DNA of 64,000 nucleotides, taken from positions 33,582,620 to 33,646,619 of the forward strand of contig NC_084887.1 in the NCBI RefSeq assembly GCF_958979055.1, written 5' to 3'. This document shows, piece after piece, positions 26,780 through 38,507 of this stretch. The position numbers were made by a program, and so were the translations under genes. This DNA comes from Alnus glutinosa (Eukaryota > Streptophyta > Magnoliopsida > Fagales > Betulaceae). Position 1 is the stretch's first letter. Every line of letters starts with the position of its first letter. The notes under the pieces are model-generated. The model made no database searches, was not told the DNA's origin, and saw nothing but the letters and a program-made list of their open reading frames with translations.

Positions 26780-26809
<30 letters not shown>
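26780..26809. repeat. (GA)n microsatellite, probably in the TPX2-family leader
   Basis: A pure GA run (CT on the gene strand) about 70 bases upstream of the ATG at 26713. CT-rich leaders are common in plants. Confidence 0.8.
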
Positions 26810-26814
<5 letters not shown>

Positions 26815-26912
26815 GTGTGTGATCTTTTGGAATTGATGAAAAGTTGAAAACAATGAATGAGTGTTTTGAGGGGAGAAAAAAAATAGGAACGTTGAGATTA
26901 CAGGGACGCTCT

Positions 26913-26997
26913 TGTAACGGCTAGTTGTTTCGGTAGGGTTTGGGTGTGGGCCGTATGATGAGGAATTTGAATTTTGGTTTGGCTTTCGCCCGTTGGA
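26913..26997 (-). promoter_or_regulatory. two MSA-like (AACGG) motifs upstream of the TPX2-family gene
   Basis: TGTAACGGCTA at 26913-26923 matches the mitosis-specific activator consensus YCYAACGGYYA at all but one base. On the other strand, TCCAACGG (complement of 26990-26997) has the perfect YCYAACGG core. Both lie 200-290 bp upstream of the ATG. MSA sites bind three-repeat MYB factors that drive G2/M genes. Confidence 0.45.
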
Positions 26998-27275
26998 TTC
27001 GTTGATTGGATTTGATCAACAACAGTTATTGCTGGACTACTTGCGAAATCTCGAATTTCTAATTACAGGAATGTCCTTGTTGTTTAAGGAAATACAAAAA
27101 AGAGAAACTTCGTTAGCGCGATGAGTTTTGGTGAGTGACCAATCAATGGTTGCCACGGCTTACGGATTTTTCAAGGTATTCATAACTTGCCCTAATTGCA
27201 AAGTTTAAAGGTTGAATTTGTCGTACCAGCTATTAAAGCATCCACATTGGATGTTTTAATTTATCATTGTCATTG

Positions 27276-27306
<31 letters not shown>

Positions 27307-27330
27307 TGGTATTATTATTATTATTTTGAT

Positions 27331-28021
27331 TTAAATAGGTATTGCTATATTTGGTTTAAAGTTTTTATTTTTGTCCATGTACTTTAATTCGTATCACAGA
27401 TAATATTTAAACTATGAAAAAAGGTGGAAATAGTACCTCTATCCAAATTTCCTTCCAAAAACTAACGGTACTGACAGGTATTAACGCGTGTCTACTCTCA
27501 AGTATTGACACGTGTCCTATGTATTAAAAAAAATAAAAAACTTAAAAAAAAAAAATGAAAGCTTTAAAAAAAAAAATAGGGTGGCTGAGCCAACCCCTTG
27601 GCCGGTTTGGGGGTGGCCGAACCACCCCTGTGGCCCATGCGGGTGGTTCGGCCAGACCCAAGGGAAAAAGAGCAAGAAAAAAAAATTTAAGGGGATTTGG
27701 CCCCTCGAAGTAAGTCGACCACTCCCAAAGACCCCTCTAACCTCTTCTCTTTCTTTTTTTTTTTTAAAAAAAATAAAAAAATTAATGCTTTTAGTTTTTT
27801 TATTTATTTATTTATTTTTTTTAAGTTTTTTAATGCATAGGACATATGTCAACACCTGAGAGTAGACACATGAACAACTATTTGTTTTTTTACGAAAATT
27901 TAGACAGATGTACCATCTCCGTCTTTTTACATAACACATATACCATCTCTGATACGAATTGAAGTATATGGGGTTAAAAATAAAAATTTTAAACTACATG
28001 TACCAAAAAGATATTTAACCC
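27331..28021. mobile_element. second copy of the GC-core MITE family
   Basis: The right end (...AGATATTTAACC) and the left arm (TACTTTAATTCGTATCACAG against CTGATACGAATTGAAGTATA) are inverted. The core holds GGGGTGGCCGAACCACCCC and GGGTGGTTCGGCCAGACC, as in 17413-18308. The left border is approximate. No clear target duplication and no coding. Confidence 0.6.
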
Positions 28022-28189
28022 TTTTAAAAAAATAATAATAATAATTTTGAAAAACAATTTCACTTCTTTTTTCTATTCTTTCTTTTAGGCTTAAAGAGAG
28101 AAGTAGAGTTTGGAGATAAATTTAATAAAATAAGAGATAAAGAATCTATGGTTATTAGGATAATGAACTTCCATCGATAAATTGATGAA

Positions 28190-28775
28190 AATCCACTTGA
28201 ACTAAAAACTAAAAACATTTTTTTTTTTTTTTAAAAAAAAAATTATCATTTTAGACAAAATGGGGGTGGTCGGTCTGGGGGTTTTAATCGGCCGCCCACA
28301 AAAGGCCAAAAAAAAAAAAACACACACACACACACAAGAGAGTTGGCCTCTTGGTGGTAGCAAAATCACCTCCACGTGGCCAGTTTGAAGGTGGTTGAAC
28401 CACTCCCAATTGGCCAACTTCTTTTTTCTTTTTCTTTTTTCTTTTTCTTTTTCTTTTGGCCTTGTGAGGGTGGCCGAACCATCCCTACGCCAAACGGGGA
28501 TAGCTCTTCTTTTTTAAAAAAAAAAAAAAAAATGTTTTTTTTTAGCATTTTTAATATTTTGTAGCTTTCTTTTAATTTTATTTTTATTTTTAATGAGGCA
28601 TAGGGCCACATGTCTGTTTTTTAAAGATGTTGACATGGATTTCCATCAATTTATGGACGGATAGACCATATATTTTTTTAGCCATAATTGAAGTACTATC
28701 TACGATACGAATTGAAACTAAAGTGAAAAATAAATAAATTTGTTAAATCACATTAGATACAAGGTATTTAACCCC
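28190..28775. mobile_element. third, partial copy of the GC-core MITE family
   Basis: The right end is typical (ACGATACGAATTGAAACT ... GGTATTTAACCCC) and the core has GGTGGTTGAACCACTCCC and GGGTGGCCGAACCATCCC. The left terminal arm is not clear, so the copy is probably truncated. It lies close to the copy at 27331-28021. Confidence 0.5.
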
Positions 28776-29089
28776 CCATTTTTTCAATGAGAACAAATAA
28801 ATAGATGTGGGACCATATGTTGGTTTTATTTAAGATTTATATGACGGATTAGGGGAATAAGATCTTATTCGTATCAAGTAAAATGGATATAATTTATTTC
28901 ATGCTTCATATAAATATAATTAGAAAAATTTTAAACGATGTGCTAAAAAAACACACCTAGACCCAATTCACATTTTAAACACTTTGTAGTTGCCAAAGGT
29001 TTAGAGAAAAACATACAAAAAATGAGGGCCTTTTCCATGCACTTTTAATCTTAACCAAAGAAATAAAATGACAAGACATAGAGTTGGAT

Positions 29090-30117
29090 GCGACTCATTT
29101 GGCAAGCTAATGTGCTCTAAAGTTAGCACTACGGGATGCATGTCTTCATTGCTGTCCAAGTGGTAAATCTATGGAGCTACGAGAGGATATCTTCAATTAT
29201 TGGTGCAAATGACCAATCATAAAAAAGAGAAGACTAGTTTATGGTTAGGATAACAATAAGGAAATCATCCTCAAAATTAGAAGTGTAACACTCCAGTCTC
29301 ATATTAGGAAGGGATGAATAATGCACATAGAGTGAGTGATTTATAAAGATACTCATGGGTGTTAAGTCATATATTGCCTAGTTATTAGGTGAAACTGGAC
29401 TTTATAAGAGATTCTAAGAAAACTTTAAATTGACTAGTTCTTTTGGGGTAATAGCGCAGATGTGGCTACATTTGTTTTGGGTCGTTACAAATGGTATCAG
29501 AGCCACCTAGTAACAACAGGCCATGTGGCAATGGAGCACCACATGACATGGCCTTGACGAGGACGTTAGGAATTTAAGGGGGAGTTTGTAACACTCCAAT
29601 CGATCCCATATTAAGAAGAGATGAATAGTGCACATAGATTGAGTAATTTATAAAGATACTCATAGGTGCTAATTAAGTCCCACATTGACTAGTTACTAGA
29701 TGAAATTAGGATTTATAAGAAATTATAGAAAAACTATAAATTGATTAGTCCTTTTAGGATGATAACGCAAATGTAGTTAATGTTTTTATCTGATTTCTTA
29801 CAAAAAGAATGGCAGCAAAAAGAGGAATTAAATTGAACTGCCAACAATGTAGATTGAGCTTCGCTAGCCTTTACTTCCAACAAGGGCAGTTTTTTGGATA
29901 CCTCGGCAATGATATTTCGATCATAATAATTGAGAACCGCAGCTACAACTTTCATATATTGCCTAATATCCACGTCAAAGTTGGCTTTTAGAAATCTCAC
30001 AGGAGGGGGAGTCCAAGCCAAATTGCTGGGAGAGGTGAGCTTCCATGCTGTCAAATGAGCCCGAGAGGTAGTACTAGAGATGTTCTTCAATGGAATGGCT
30101 AGATTTGGAATGGTCAC
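29090..30117 (-). pseudogene. RNase H (RVT_3-type, LINE-related) relic, split by a TRIM
   Basis: On the minus strand, 29803-30117 reads WTPPPVRFLKANFDVDIRQ ... IIAEVSKKLPLLEVKASEAQ and then hydrophobic residues. This is the start of the RNase H-like domain common in plant non-LTR elements and their derivatives. The other half continues on the far side of the inserted element, at about 29090-29283, as decayed sequence resembling the usual YDWSFAPII and ANFRAH-type blocks with stops. It is a dead relic. The element at 29284-29802 lies between the halves. Confidence 0.55.
29284..29802 (+). mobile_element. TRIM (terminal-repeat retrotransposon in miniature)
   Basis: Two direct repeats of about 206 and 216 bp (29284-29489 and 29587-29802) start TGTAACACTCC and end TTACA. 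Between them is a 97-bp interior with a primer-binding site TGGTATCAGAGCC (complement of initiator Met tRNA) just inside the first repeat, and a purine tract AAGGGGGAG just before the second. It has no coding region by nature. The flanks AGAAG and AAAAG may be a worn 5-bp target duplication. The two repeats differ at many sites, so the insertion is old. Confidence 0.78.
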
Positions 30118-30984
30118 TTATCCCTTTTCTTACTTAATAAGAAGAGCAAAGATTATATACTATGTCCACGCACAAGTGCGCAAAGGCATTGTTGGACTAG
30201 GTTTCCCTTGCCCCTGCAATAATTAGCAGACAATTGTGAGAGGTTTCAATGGGGCTCACCTACCCGAGTACCGTAGCATGTGCTTGAGTGAGGCCCGAGT
30301 GTCTTTCACAATTGCAATTGAACAGACTGCATTCCGAGCAAGTGATTGCAGCCAATTTCGATCCCAAGATGCAAGCCTAAACCCAACAAGAGTTTTTCAC
30401 AAGCCCATGTCATTTAAGGCAAAGTGGTCAAACAAGCCCATGGCATGCATGTGTTCCACGCTTACTCTCTCCTCTTGTTGCTCCCACCAAGTGCGTGAAA
30501 ATAACATATTTCCATTTAGCATACAGGGTTATCAACTTCCTTCTTATATAGAGTTGTGTGGAAATGCTGACCTTGATCTTAAAAGAAAATCAAGATTTGT
30601 TGGAATAGTGTTTAAGTGAGAATTTTGGTTCTCTCGAGTCTCCTACCCTGAAGACAAAGAAGGGAAAGAAAAGCTTTTATGTCCATCAAATACCTATTAA
30701 TTAGAGATAGTCCTCTATTTTCCCTTTAATGTTAGAAATCTCATAATAATTCAAGTATGACCCACATGCCACATTCGATCTAATTAGGCATAAATTAGGG
30801 TGTTCGGTAATTTATTCAAAATAAAGAACGATTTTGAAATCAAATTGGAATTGATTTCTTATTCCTTAAGGTCGATTTGTGGGAGTAAAGTTATCTTTCT
30901 AGTAGTATATATGGATGCTATTTTGCTTGCAATCAATTATTTATGTTTGCTACATGAAACTAAATAGTTCATTGCTCAAACTTT

Positions 30985-31880
30985 GAAATGAAGGATTTGG
31001 ATGAAGCATTTTATGTCATTGGCATAAAGATTCCCAAAGACTAAAAACAAAAAAAAATTAAAACTGTCTTAAAAAGCCTACATTCAAAAGGTTTTTGAGA
31101 GATTTAAAATGAAGGACTGTACAACCTTGCGTAGCACCTATTATTAAAGGAGATAAATTCAGTAAGGATCAGTGTCCACAAAATACATTGGAACAAAAGC
31201 AAATGAAAAGCATATCATATGCATATGCAGTATGCAACCAAATATATGCACAATTACGCACTAGTCTTGACATTGGACTGACAGAAGGAACATTGGGTCA
31301 ATACCAAAACAACCCAAGTTTGGAACATTGAAGAGCTGCAAATAAAGTTATTTGATATTTGTAAGGAACCAAAGATTACAGCTTGACCTAAGTACAAACA
31401 TACTAACCATTTGGAGGTGATTGGGTATTTAGATTCAAAGTTTGTTGGATGTGAAGACAACAAAAAGTCTACTTTATGATATATTTTTCTTCTTTTTGGA
31501 GAGGATATATCCTAAATAGTAAGCTGGCTACATCTATCATGATAGCAAAATTTATTACACACTATGAAACCACTACGCATGCATTATGGTTGAGAAATTT
31601 CGTTAATGGTCTAAAGATTGTCTATTTTATAGCGAGGCCAATCAAGACATTTTGCAATAATTCTATTGCGGTTTTCTTCTTTAAGAATAATAAGAGTAAA
31701 AGTATAAATAAGCACATCGACATTGATAAAACATTAAGAGGTATGAAGTGTCTATTAAGCATATAGGTATTGAGTTGATGATTGTAAATCCTACGACTAA
31801 AGGTTTACCCGTAAAGCAGTTTAAAAGTGATCACGTGAAGCATGTGAAACTCATTTATTCATTTTGTACTTAGTTTATCT
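30985..31880 (+). mobile_element. decayed Copia pol fragment (late RT to RNase H)
   Basis: The plus strand keeps the order and wording of the Copia pol C-terminal half. Near 30987 there is MKDLDEAFYVIGIKI-like sequence. Further on there is HLEVIGYLDSKFVGC-like sequence near 31410 and KHIDIDKTL-like sequence near 31715. It is a fossil, broken in many places (well over ten). No LTRs could be assigned. It is probably much older than the element at 40278-45260. Confidence 0.65.
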
Positions 31881-32126
31881 CTATTGGTCCATAGACATGA
31901 AGTTGTTGTTACAATGTAATGTGCACATATATTATTTTAATCTGTTGGGGTATAAATAAAATTAGACCCGAATAACTTATTGGAAGGCTATTCATAGAGT
32001 TTAATTGTTCATAAAGTACTTATTTTGCTAGGGAGCACCTTCAAACCCTTTATACAAAGGGAATTTGATCCCATATCTCTTTTTACTAAATTGTTGGCGT
32101 TGCACTAGTGTAAAATCAAGGGTTTA

Positions 32127-32217
32127 GAGAATATAAACTACGTTACACTCCTCAAATTAATGTTTTTTTTCTTATAGGGGTTAAAAAACATTTGAGTGTA
32201 ACGTAGTTTATATTCTC
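32127..32217. repeat. perfect 24-bp inverted repeat with a 43-base loop
   Basis: Bases 32127-32150 are the exact reverse complement of 32194-32217 (each begins or ends GAGAATATAAAC). Weaker pairing continues inward through the AATG and CATT stretches. It is a compact hairpin of unknown origin, probably a very small foldback element. Confidence 0.75.
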
Positions 32218-32670
32218 ATAGGCGTTGCACATCGACATTAAGTTTTTCCTGCGTAAAAAATTAATTTTATAGGAGTTATCCCACAAAAACATATAATTTT
32301 TTGAACATTTTTAGATTCCAGGAGTTACCATCGTCAAGATTTATTGTTTCAGTTAAATATTTTTCATGTTGGACCTTAATTGTTAAGAGAGAGGGTTAAC
32401 AATAAGTAACCCTAATAAGAGTCTACCCATATGGGAAACGGATTCTCTCCATTTCAGCCTGTCAGTAAAAAAAATAGGGATAAAATTGTCATTTCAAATT
32501 TTTAAATAATTTTGCCTTTATTTTTTTTACTGACCGACTCCTCTCCATTTCATTTGAAATGGAGAGGATCCGTCTGCACACATGTGTGCCGACCACATCC
32601 CAGATTTGTATATTCCCATGCTGCTTAGGTCATGTACATTGTACCATAATCCAATCGGCTCTATCAATTA
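32218..32670. other. intergenic
   Basis: AT-rich. A pair of complementary stretches (ATTCTCTCCATTTCA near 32443 and TGAAATGGAGAGGAT near 32557) may be the ends of a small worn element. No gene seen. Confidence 0.35.
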
Positions 32671-32968
32671 GGGTGCGTTTGAGATTGTAATTTCGTAGAC
32701 AATAAGTGCGATTTTAAATCAAATCGCAGTACATAAATCGTTTGTAAACTGCGTTTTTAAAAATTGCAATTTGAAAACGTAGAAAATCTGCTTTTTCAAA
32801 TCGCAAATAAGATGATGTTTTTTTGAAAACGCAGAATTTTAAAGGCTAAATTGCGATTTTGTCAAACGCTTAATTGCGATTTTAAAAATAATTTTTTTTT
32901 TCAAATCGCACATTTTAAAATCGTTATTTTAAATCGCACTTTTTAAAATCATAAACCCAAACAGACTC
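32671..32968. mobile_element. MITE, Harbinger-like (family also at 56981)
   Basis: The left end GGGTGCGTTTGAGATTG and right end AAACCCAAACAGACTC are inverted. The interior has many copies of AAATCGCA and its complement, giving strong foldback. TTA flanks both ends (32668-32670 and 32969-32971), fitting the TWA duplication of PIF/Harbinger. No coding. Confidence 0.65.
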
Positions 32969-34004
32969 TTAGTTTATTTCCCCACGTCTCAAATTATCTT
33001 TTGAGCAATATCATCAACCCGATTTTTCATAATTAAATTCAAAAATAAGGTTTCGTTGGATCATTTCATGATTGGATTTTGTTTAATATTGCTGAATTTA
33101 GGGCATTGCCATGAATCATCATTACCACGACCTATCAATTTATTTATTTATTTTATTTTATTTCATGTCATTCAAAGTGTTTCTTATTTAATGTGGCTTC
33201 GAATGCACTCCTCAGTTTTTGAGTCCTGAAGCAAGCTTATTCTTAGATTTGAAGTTTGCCCTTCGTACTTTACCAAATAAGGCACAATTATTATAATGTC
33301 CAATCATGACCTTTATGAAATGCACATGAAAGTTGCTAAGACGTTGTATGTGTAACGTGACTTCAATTCTTTTGGCACCACTTTTTCTTAACGAAAGATT
33401 TGAATGTTTTATTGATTAAACATCACGAGCATAAAGCTCTCACATCATAAAGTATAAAGTTCTGCAAAATTATAACAACCTGCTATGAGATTACATAGTC
33501 ATAGATACAAATAAATTTTTTATAATAAAGTGTTATCTATGACTTTCGTCTTCCGCTAACCCATAAATAAAAATAATTTGAGAGTAGATCTGCTCCGAGC
33601 AAACTAGATATAAGACAAGTGTAGCCAAATATATTAAAAAAATTTATTTAAACCGGTTGTGAGAGATAACCCCTCACACCCGACTAACCTTCATCCCATA
33701 GATTACCCATGATGATAGATCTAAAAAGAAGAAAACTCTTATTCAAAGCAAAAAACACAACCAGTTAACAGCAACAACGATCAAGGAGGAGATGAACGGC
33801 GCAACACGAAGATAGATAGACGGATGCATAGCGAAGAGGCTAAAATTACTGATCTGGTCGGAGAAACACTTACAAACAAAAGAAAAAACCAAAAATGGGA
33901 GGGGGATGATAGGAGCGAGGAGTAAAAAGAGAAATGGAGATGATGAGGTCTCATATTTGTGGTAGCTTGTGTTGTTAAAAAAACATGGACAATAATTATA
34001 AGAT
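32969..34004. other. intergenic, possible LINE 3' debris
   Basis: AT-rich. From about 33385 to 33950, a TTTATTGATTAAA-type start followed by C/A-rich text looks like the 3' part of a LINE in minus orientation, but no coding motif supports it. No host gene is seen. Confidence 0.3.
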
Positions 34005-34249
34005 GGACATAAATTTTCTACAAACTGGTTTGTAGGAAATTTCATACAGCTTACATATAAGAGTGACATGTGTCCTTTAAATATGTGAGAAGCACATGTT
34101 TTTTTTATTAATGTTATTAAAAAAGCATATGAGAAGTATATGTTATTAAAATCATAGCAAAATCATAGCAACATGTGCTTCTCACATGCCAATCTTATAT
34201 ATGGTTATATGAAATTTTTTACAAATTGATTTGTAGAAAATTTATGTCC
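34005..34249. mobile_element. hairpin MITE (copy B; compare 21834-22068)
   Basis: The ends GGACATAAATTTTCTA and TAGAAAATTTATGTCC are exact inverses. The inner arms match copy A. It is non-coding. Confidence 0.7.
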
Positions 34250-35219
34250 TCATAAGAGAATCTATGTAAGACTCACTTGTTCAAATAAATTTTAACTGTC
34301 TAGTTACCTACTTTAAAAAAAAAAAAAAAAAAAAATGAGTTTGTTTCTCACTATTGCTATTCAAATTGCTTGGAAAACAATTTATTGAAAATTTCAATCC
34401 TGTGAAAACATGGCGGCCTACCATCTGTCCAAAATCTGATGATTATGGATGACATAATAAAAGGAATTTTTTGAACTTTATAATGCCTTTCTGGGATATT
34501 TTGGACGATAATAAAAATTCAGCCACCTCAAAACGTTGGGATCTTTTCGTAAAAGAATTTTGAAAATGAAAAAGGAAAAAGGAATCGGGTTGAAGATTCT
34601 TATGGCAAAAAGAACATATTAAAAAGGTTGGTATGGCAACACTTTCTATGACAGTTTTTTATTTTTTATTTAAAAAAAAATATATATTTTTAGCTAAAAA
34701 AAAAAAAAAAACTCAAAATTCAAAACACTTATAAATTACCTAAGAAAAGCAATGTGAAATATGCAAAATTGTTTGTATATATTATTCATCAAAAAATAAA
34801 TAAATAAATTATTCGTATAGCACGTAATTCAAACAATTCACTGCACCTTATTTCCAAAAAAGAGCAAAGCGATGAGCATACATCTAATTTTTTTTTTAAT
34901 TATTATTATTTATTTTTGGTCTAAGGCATACATGTCTGAATCATGATTAGCTTAGATTAAGTTTCCTTTTTCCATATCTTTTTCTTTTTGCCCTTTAAAT
35001 CTACACTGACATTTTACCAGCCTCACCTCACTTCTTGACCACTTGACTTCTATCTTGATTACATTTGAGAGGTTGATAATCCTTGACTTAGATTTGGATC
35101 GGAATGAAGTGGCAAAATATCACTGCAAGAACTGGTGCAACATTAAATATTTAATAATATTTAACATATTTAATCTAGTACAAATCCATGCCAATAAATG
35201 TCTCTTGTTTTCTGTTATA

Positions 35220-35285
<66 letters not shown>

Positions 35286-35923
35286 TAAACAATTCAAAAC
35301 ACAAAACACCCATACAAATATAAAAATAATTTCATTTTGTGTCACATCAAAATAATTTTTAAAATAAAAAATAAAAAAATACCTCTTAAAACACATTAAC
35401 AAATATGCTTCATATCTCAATGACATGGTTGACAAACCTTTTGTTTGGGGCCGCATGTTCAAGGATTCGGAATTTACTCACAAAGAATTTTATGTTAAGA
35501 AAAAAAAAAAAAAAAAAATCTAATTTTTAAATATGATTAATATACTGCTCAATATGCATGCCAATTGCCAGCACCGTCGGGGAAGCTTTGTAAATGTGCT
35601 TTACAGAGCTTTGCTTTGCGTAGCAAACGCGTAGAATATCATATGCTATAAAAAGCTGTAGTAAGTCCATAACATTATTAACGTAGTTGACTTTTCAAGG
35701 TCCACACCACATGGGTACTTCCGTAATTGCAGTCTTAAGAAATAACGTATCTGTGCAGATGATTTTACATTTATACCCCTCCCCTCCCCTCTCCACCTGC
35801 TAAATGCGACCTTTTCTATATGAAAACGTGTTTCAGAATTGAGAGGTCCACCTCAACTGCAAGCACCCTGGACTGGGCAGTCCTTTTTGGCAAACCCAGG
35901 GGTAGTCTCGGACAAGCGTTGCG
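34250..35923. other. intergenic with long AT microsatellite
   Basis: It contains poly-A/T runs and a (TA)n array at about 35223-35284 that accounts for the YIYIYI frames on both strands. The last 200 bases are the UGD promoter. No other gene is seen. Confidence 0.5.
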
Positions 35924-37043
35924 TATATAAATGGTCGTCCCCGCTCTTCTTCGTTCATAGAAATTACCAGAATCTGAGAAAGCCAGAGGACCTGAGCCCA
36001 ATTGACAGGTAAATCTGGAACCCTGTTTGATTCATACTTTGTTGCAGTTGTCTGAATTGGAAATCCTTAATTTTTTTAGATTATTCGTTTTAGGTGTGAA
36101 TGGGGTCGTAGGTTTAGTGTCCGTGTTCCTAATCCTCAGATCTACTCTCATTTTCACGTTTCTATTCTGGATCTGTAATTTGTTTATCCGTATGTAATTT
36201 TATGGTTAAGTGGGATTACTTTTGTGTTTGATACGCGCATTGGGTGGATAAATTGAGCTAATTGGCTATGGATCTGGTGGAATTTGTGATTGGTAATACG
36301 AATTGTTAGCAATTCAATGCGTTTTTTTTTTGGTTTTATGGCCCTTGATCTGTCACTTGCATTTCTACTCTGAGTGATCGTGGGTGATTCAGCTGTATTT
36401 GGGTCAGATCTGATTTTCTATAGCTCTCAGGATGATGTTCTTTCATTATTGGTCAAGTTACAACAAGTAGTGTCACTTTAGTGTTGCATTCGTGTCCTAT
36501 CTATAGTCTTTGCTTCAATCAACCTGGAAATCCAAGGTTTCAGTTTAAAGGTTCATTGTCTTGGGGAAGGAGCCCACTTTTAAGTATAACACCCGAACCC
36601 ACCCCTTTTCGCTCATTCTTCTCGAGATCCATTTCGAGTCTAAAAGTGTAGATCTGGGATGAAGTTTTGGATAAACCACATGACTTGTTTATGTTTCAAT
36701 TGTAATGGAAAAAATGCTTGATTTGAGGTCGTAAGGAACTTGCACATAGTTAGAAAACCAATTTCCCAGCCGAACGCATAATGTGAAAAAGAAGACGTTT
36801 TTCCCTGTTCCTATTTTATTTAGGCCTTTTGGCGATTGAGGGTTGTGACTTATTTTGTTCGTTTGTTCAGCCAAAGAAGTTTCGTGTTCTCTTTATTGAT
36901 CTCCTTATTCTCCAGAAGTGTGTGAATTCTAGAATCATTTTTATCAGTTGTGCTGTTGTATCTGTGAAAGCGGGTTGATTGCAATTGGGAGATCTGGATA
37001 CGTTTTTTCTGTCTCTGATTCATATAAACTTAATTTTGTTCAG
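35924..37043 (+). promoter_or_regulatory. UGD TATA box, leader exon and 5'UTR intron
   Basis: TATATAAA at 35924-35931 sits at the right distance before a leader exon. The exon ends at 36008 with the donor CAG/GTAAATC. The acceptor TTGTTCAG ends at 37043 and leaves a 21-base leader before the ATG. The intron is therefore about 1035 bp. Long leader introns are common in highly expressed plant genes and often raise expression. Confidence 0.65.
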
Positions 37044-37064
37044 GTTTTAAAGTAGAAAATAAAA

Positions 37065-38507
37065 ATGGTGAAGATCTGCTGCATTGGTGCTGGATATGTT
37101 GGGGGCCCAACAATGGCCATAATTGCACTTAAGTGCCCATCTGTTGAAGTGGCTGTTGTGGACATCTCTGTTTCTCGGATCACAGCCTGGAACAGCGACC
37201 AGCTCCCCATCTATGAGCCAGGCCTTGATGGTGTTGTGAAGCAATGCCGAGGCAAGAACCTTTTCTTCAGCACCGATGTTGAGAAACATGTCTCAGAGGC
37301 TGATATAGTGTTTGTCTCTGTCAACACCCCAACTAAAACTCGGGGTCTTGGGGCAGGGAAGGCTGCAGATCTGACATATTGGGAGAGTGCAGCTCGCATG
37401 ATTGCTGATGTTTCAAAGTCTAACAAAATTGTAGTTGAGAAATCAACAGTCCCAGTCAAAACCGCTGAGGCAATTGAAAAAATTCTGACCCACAACAGCA
37501 AGGGAATCCAATTCCAAATTCTTTCGAACCCAGAATTCCTTGCTGAGGGCACTGCAATTGAAGATCTTCTTAAGCCAGACAGAGTCCTCATTGGAGGCCG
37601 GGAGACCCCCGAAGGCCAGAAGGCCATCCAAGCATTGAAGGATATTTATTCTCAGTGGGTCCCTGAAGATCGTATACTAACCACCAATCTCTGGTCTGCA
37701 GAGCTCTCAAAGCTTGCTGCCAATGCCTTCTTGGCCCAGAGAATATCGTCTGTTAATGCCATGTCAGCTCTCTGTGAGGCTACTGGGGCAAATGTAACAC
37801 AGGTATCTTATGCTGTTGGTACGGACTCGAGGATTGGTCCCAAGTTCCTCAATTCTAGTGTTGGTTTTGGTGGATCCTGCTTCCAGAAGGATATTTTGAA
37901 TCTGATTTACATCTGCGAGTGCAATGGCCTTCCTGAGGTGGCAGAGTACTGGAAACAAGTCATCAAGATCAATGATTACCAGAAGAACCGCTTTGTGAAC
38001 CGTGTTGTTTCCTCTATGTTCAACACGGTCTCAAATAAGAAGATTGCAGTCCTGGGGTTTGCTTTCAAGAAAGATACTGGTGACACAAGGGAGACCCCAG
38101 CCATTGATGTGTGCAAGGGGCTTTTGGGTGACAAGGCCCGGCTGAGCATATATGACCCGCAGGTCACTGAAGACCAGATCCAAAGGGACCTCACCATGGA
38201 CAAGTTTACTTGGGACCATCCCATTCACCTGCAGCCAATGAGCCCCACCACTGTGAAGCAAGTGAGCGTGGTTTGGGATGCGTATGACGCAACAAAGGAT
38301 GCCCATGGTGTTTGCATTTTGACTGAGTGGGATGAGTTTAAGACTCTTGATTACAAGAGGATTTATGATAACATGCAGAAACCAGCTTTTGTATTCGATG
38401 GCAGGAACGTTGCTGATGTAGAGAAGCTGCGTGAGATTGGTTTTATTGTGTACTCAATTGGTAAGCCCCTGGATCCATGGCTCAAGGACTTGCCCTCTGT
38501 GGCATAG
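37065..38507 (+). CDS. UGD: UDP-glucose 6-dehydrogenase, 480 aa
   Basis: One uninterrupted coding exon. The enzyme oxidises UDP-glucose to UDP-glucuronate with two NAD+, supplying sugar units for cell-wall pectins and hemicelluloses; it is cytosolic. The N-terminal NAD-binding loop is GAGYVGGPT (residues 8-16). Other conserved blocks are [37 protein letters not shown] and [12 protein letters not shown]. The central segment [20 protein letters not shown] follows, and the catalytic cysteine is C272 in [10 protein letters not shown]. The C-terminal domain has [18 protein letters not shown] and FDGRN, ending [13 protein letters not shown]. The length is the usual plant value. The coding region has no introns; a 5'UTR intron lies upstream. 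Confidence 0.98.
   Translation: MVKICCIGAGYVGGPTMAIIALKCPSVEVAVVDISVSRITAWNSDQLPIYEPGLDGVVKQCRGKNLFFSTDVEKHVSEADIVFVSVNTPTKTRGLGAGKAADLTYWESAARMIADVSKSNKIVVEKSTVPVKTAEAIEKILTHNSKGIQFQILSNPEFLAEGTAIEDLLKPDRVLIGGRETPEGQKAIQALKDIYSQWVPEDRILTTNLWSAELSKLAANAFLAQRISSVNAMSALCEATGANVTQVSYAVGTDSRIGPKFLNSSVGFGGSCFQKDILNLIYICECNGLPEVAEYWKQVIKINDYQKNRFVNRVVSSMFNTVSNKKIAVLGFAFKKDTGDTRETPAIDVCKGLLGDKARLSIYDPQVTEDQIQRDLTMDKFTWDHPIHLQPMSPTTVKQVSVVWDAYDATKDAHGVCILTEWDEFKTLDYKRIYDNMQKPAFVFDGRNVADVEKLREIGFIVYSIGKPLDPWLKDLPSVA

Noticed and set aside
30236-30619. 127-codon plus-strand frame
   Set aside because: The composition is not convincing and it lies between element relics; no domain recognised.
35043-35462. 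Frames rich in Ile-Tyr on both strands
   Set aside because: They are translations of a (TA)n microsatellite.
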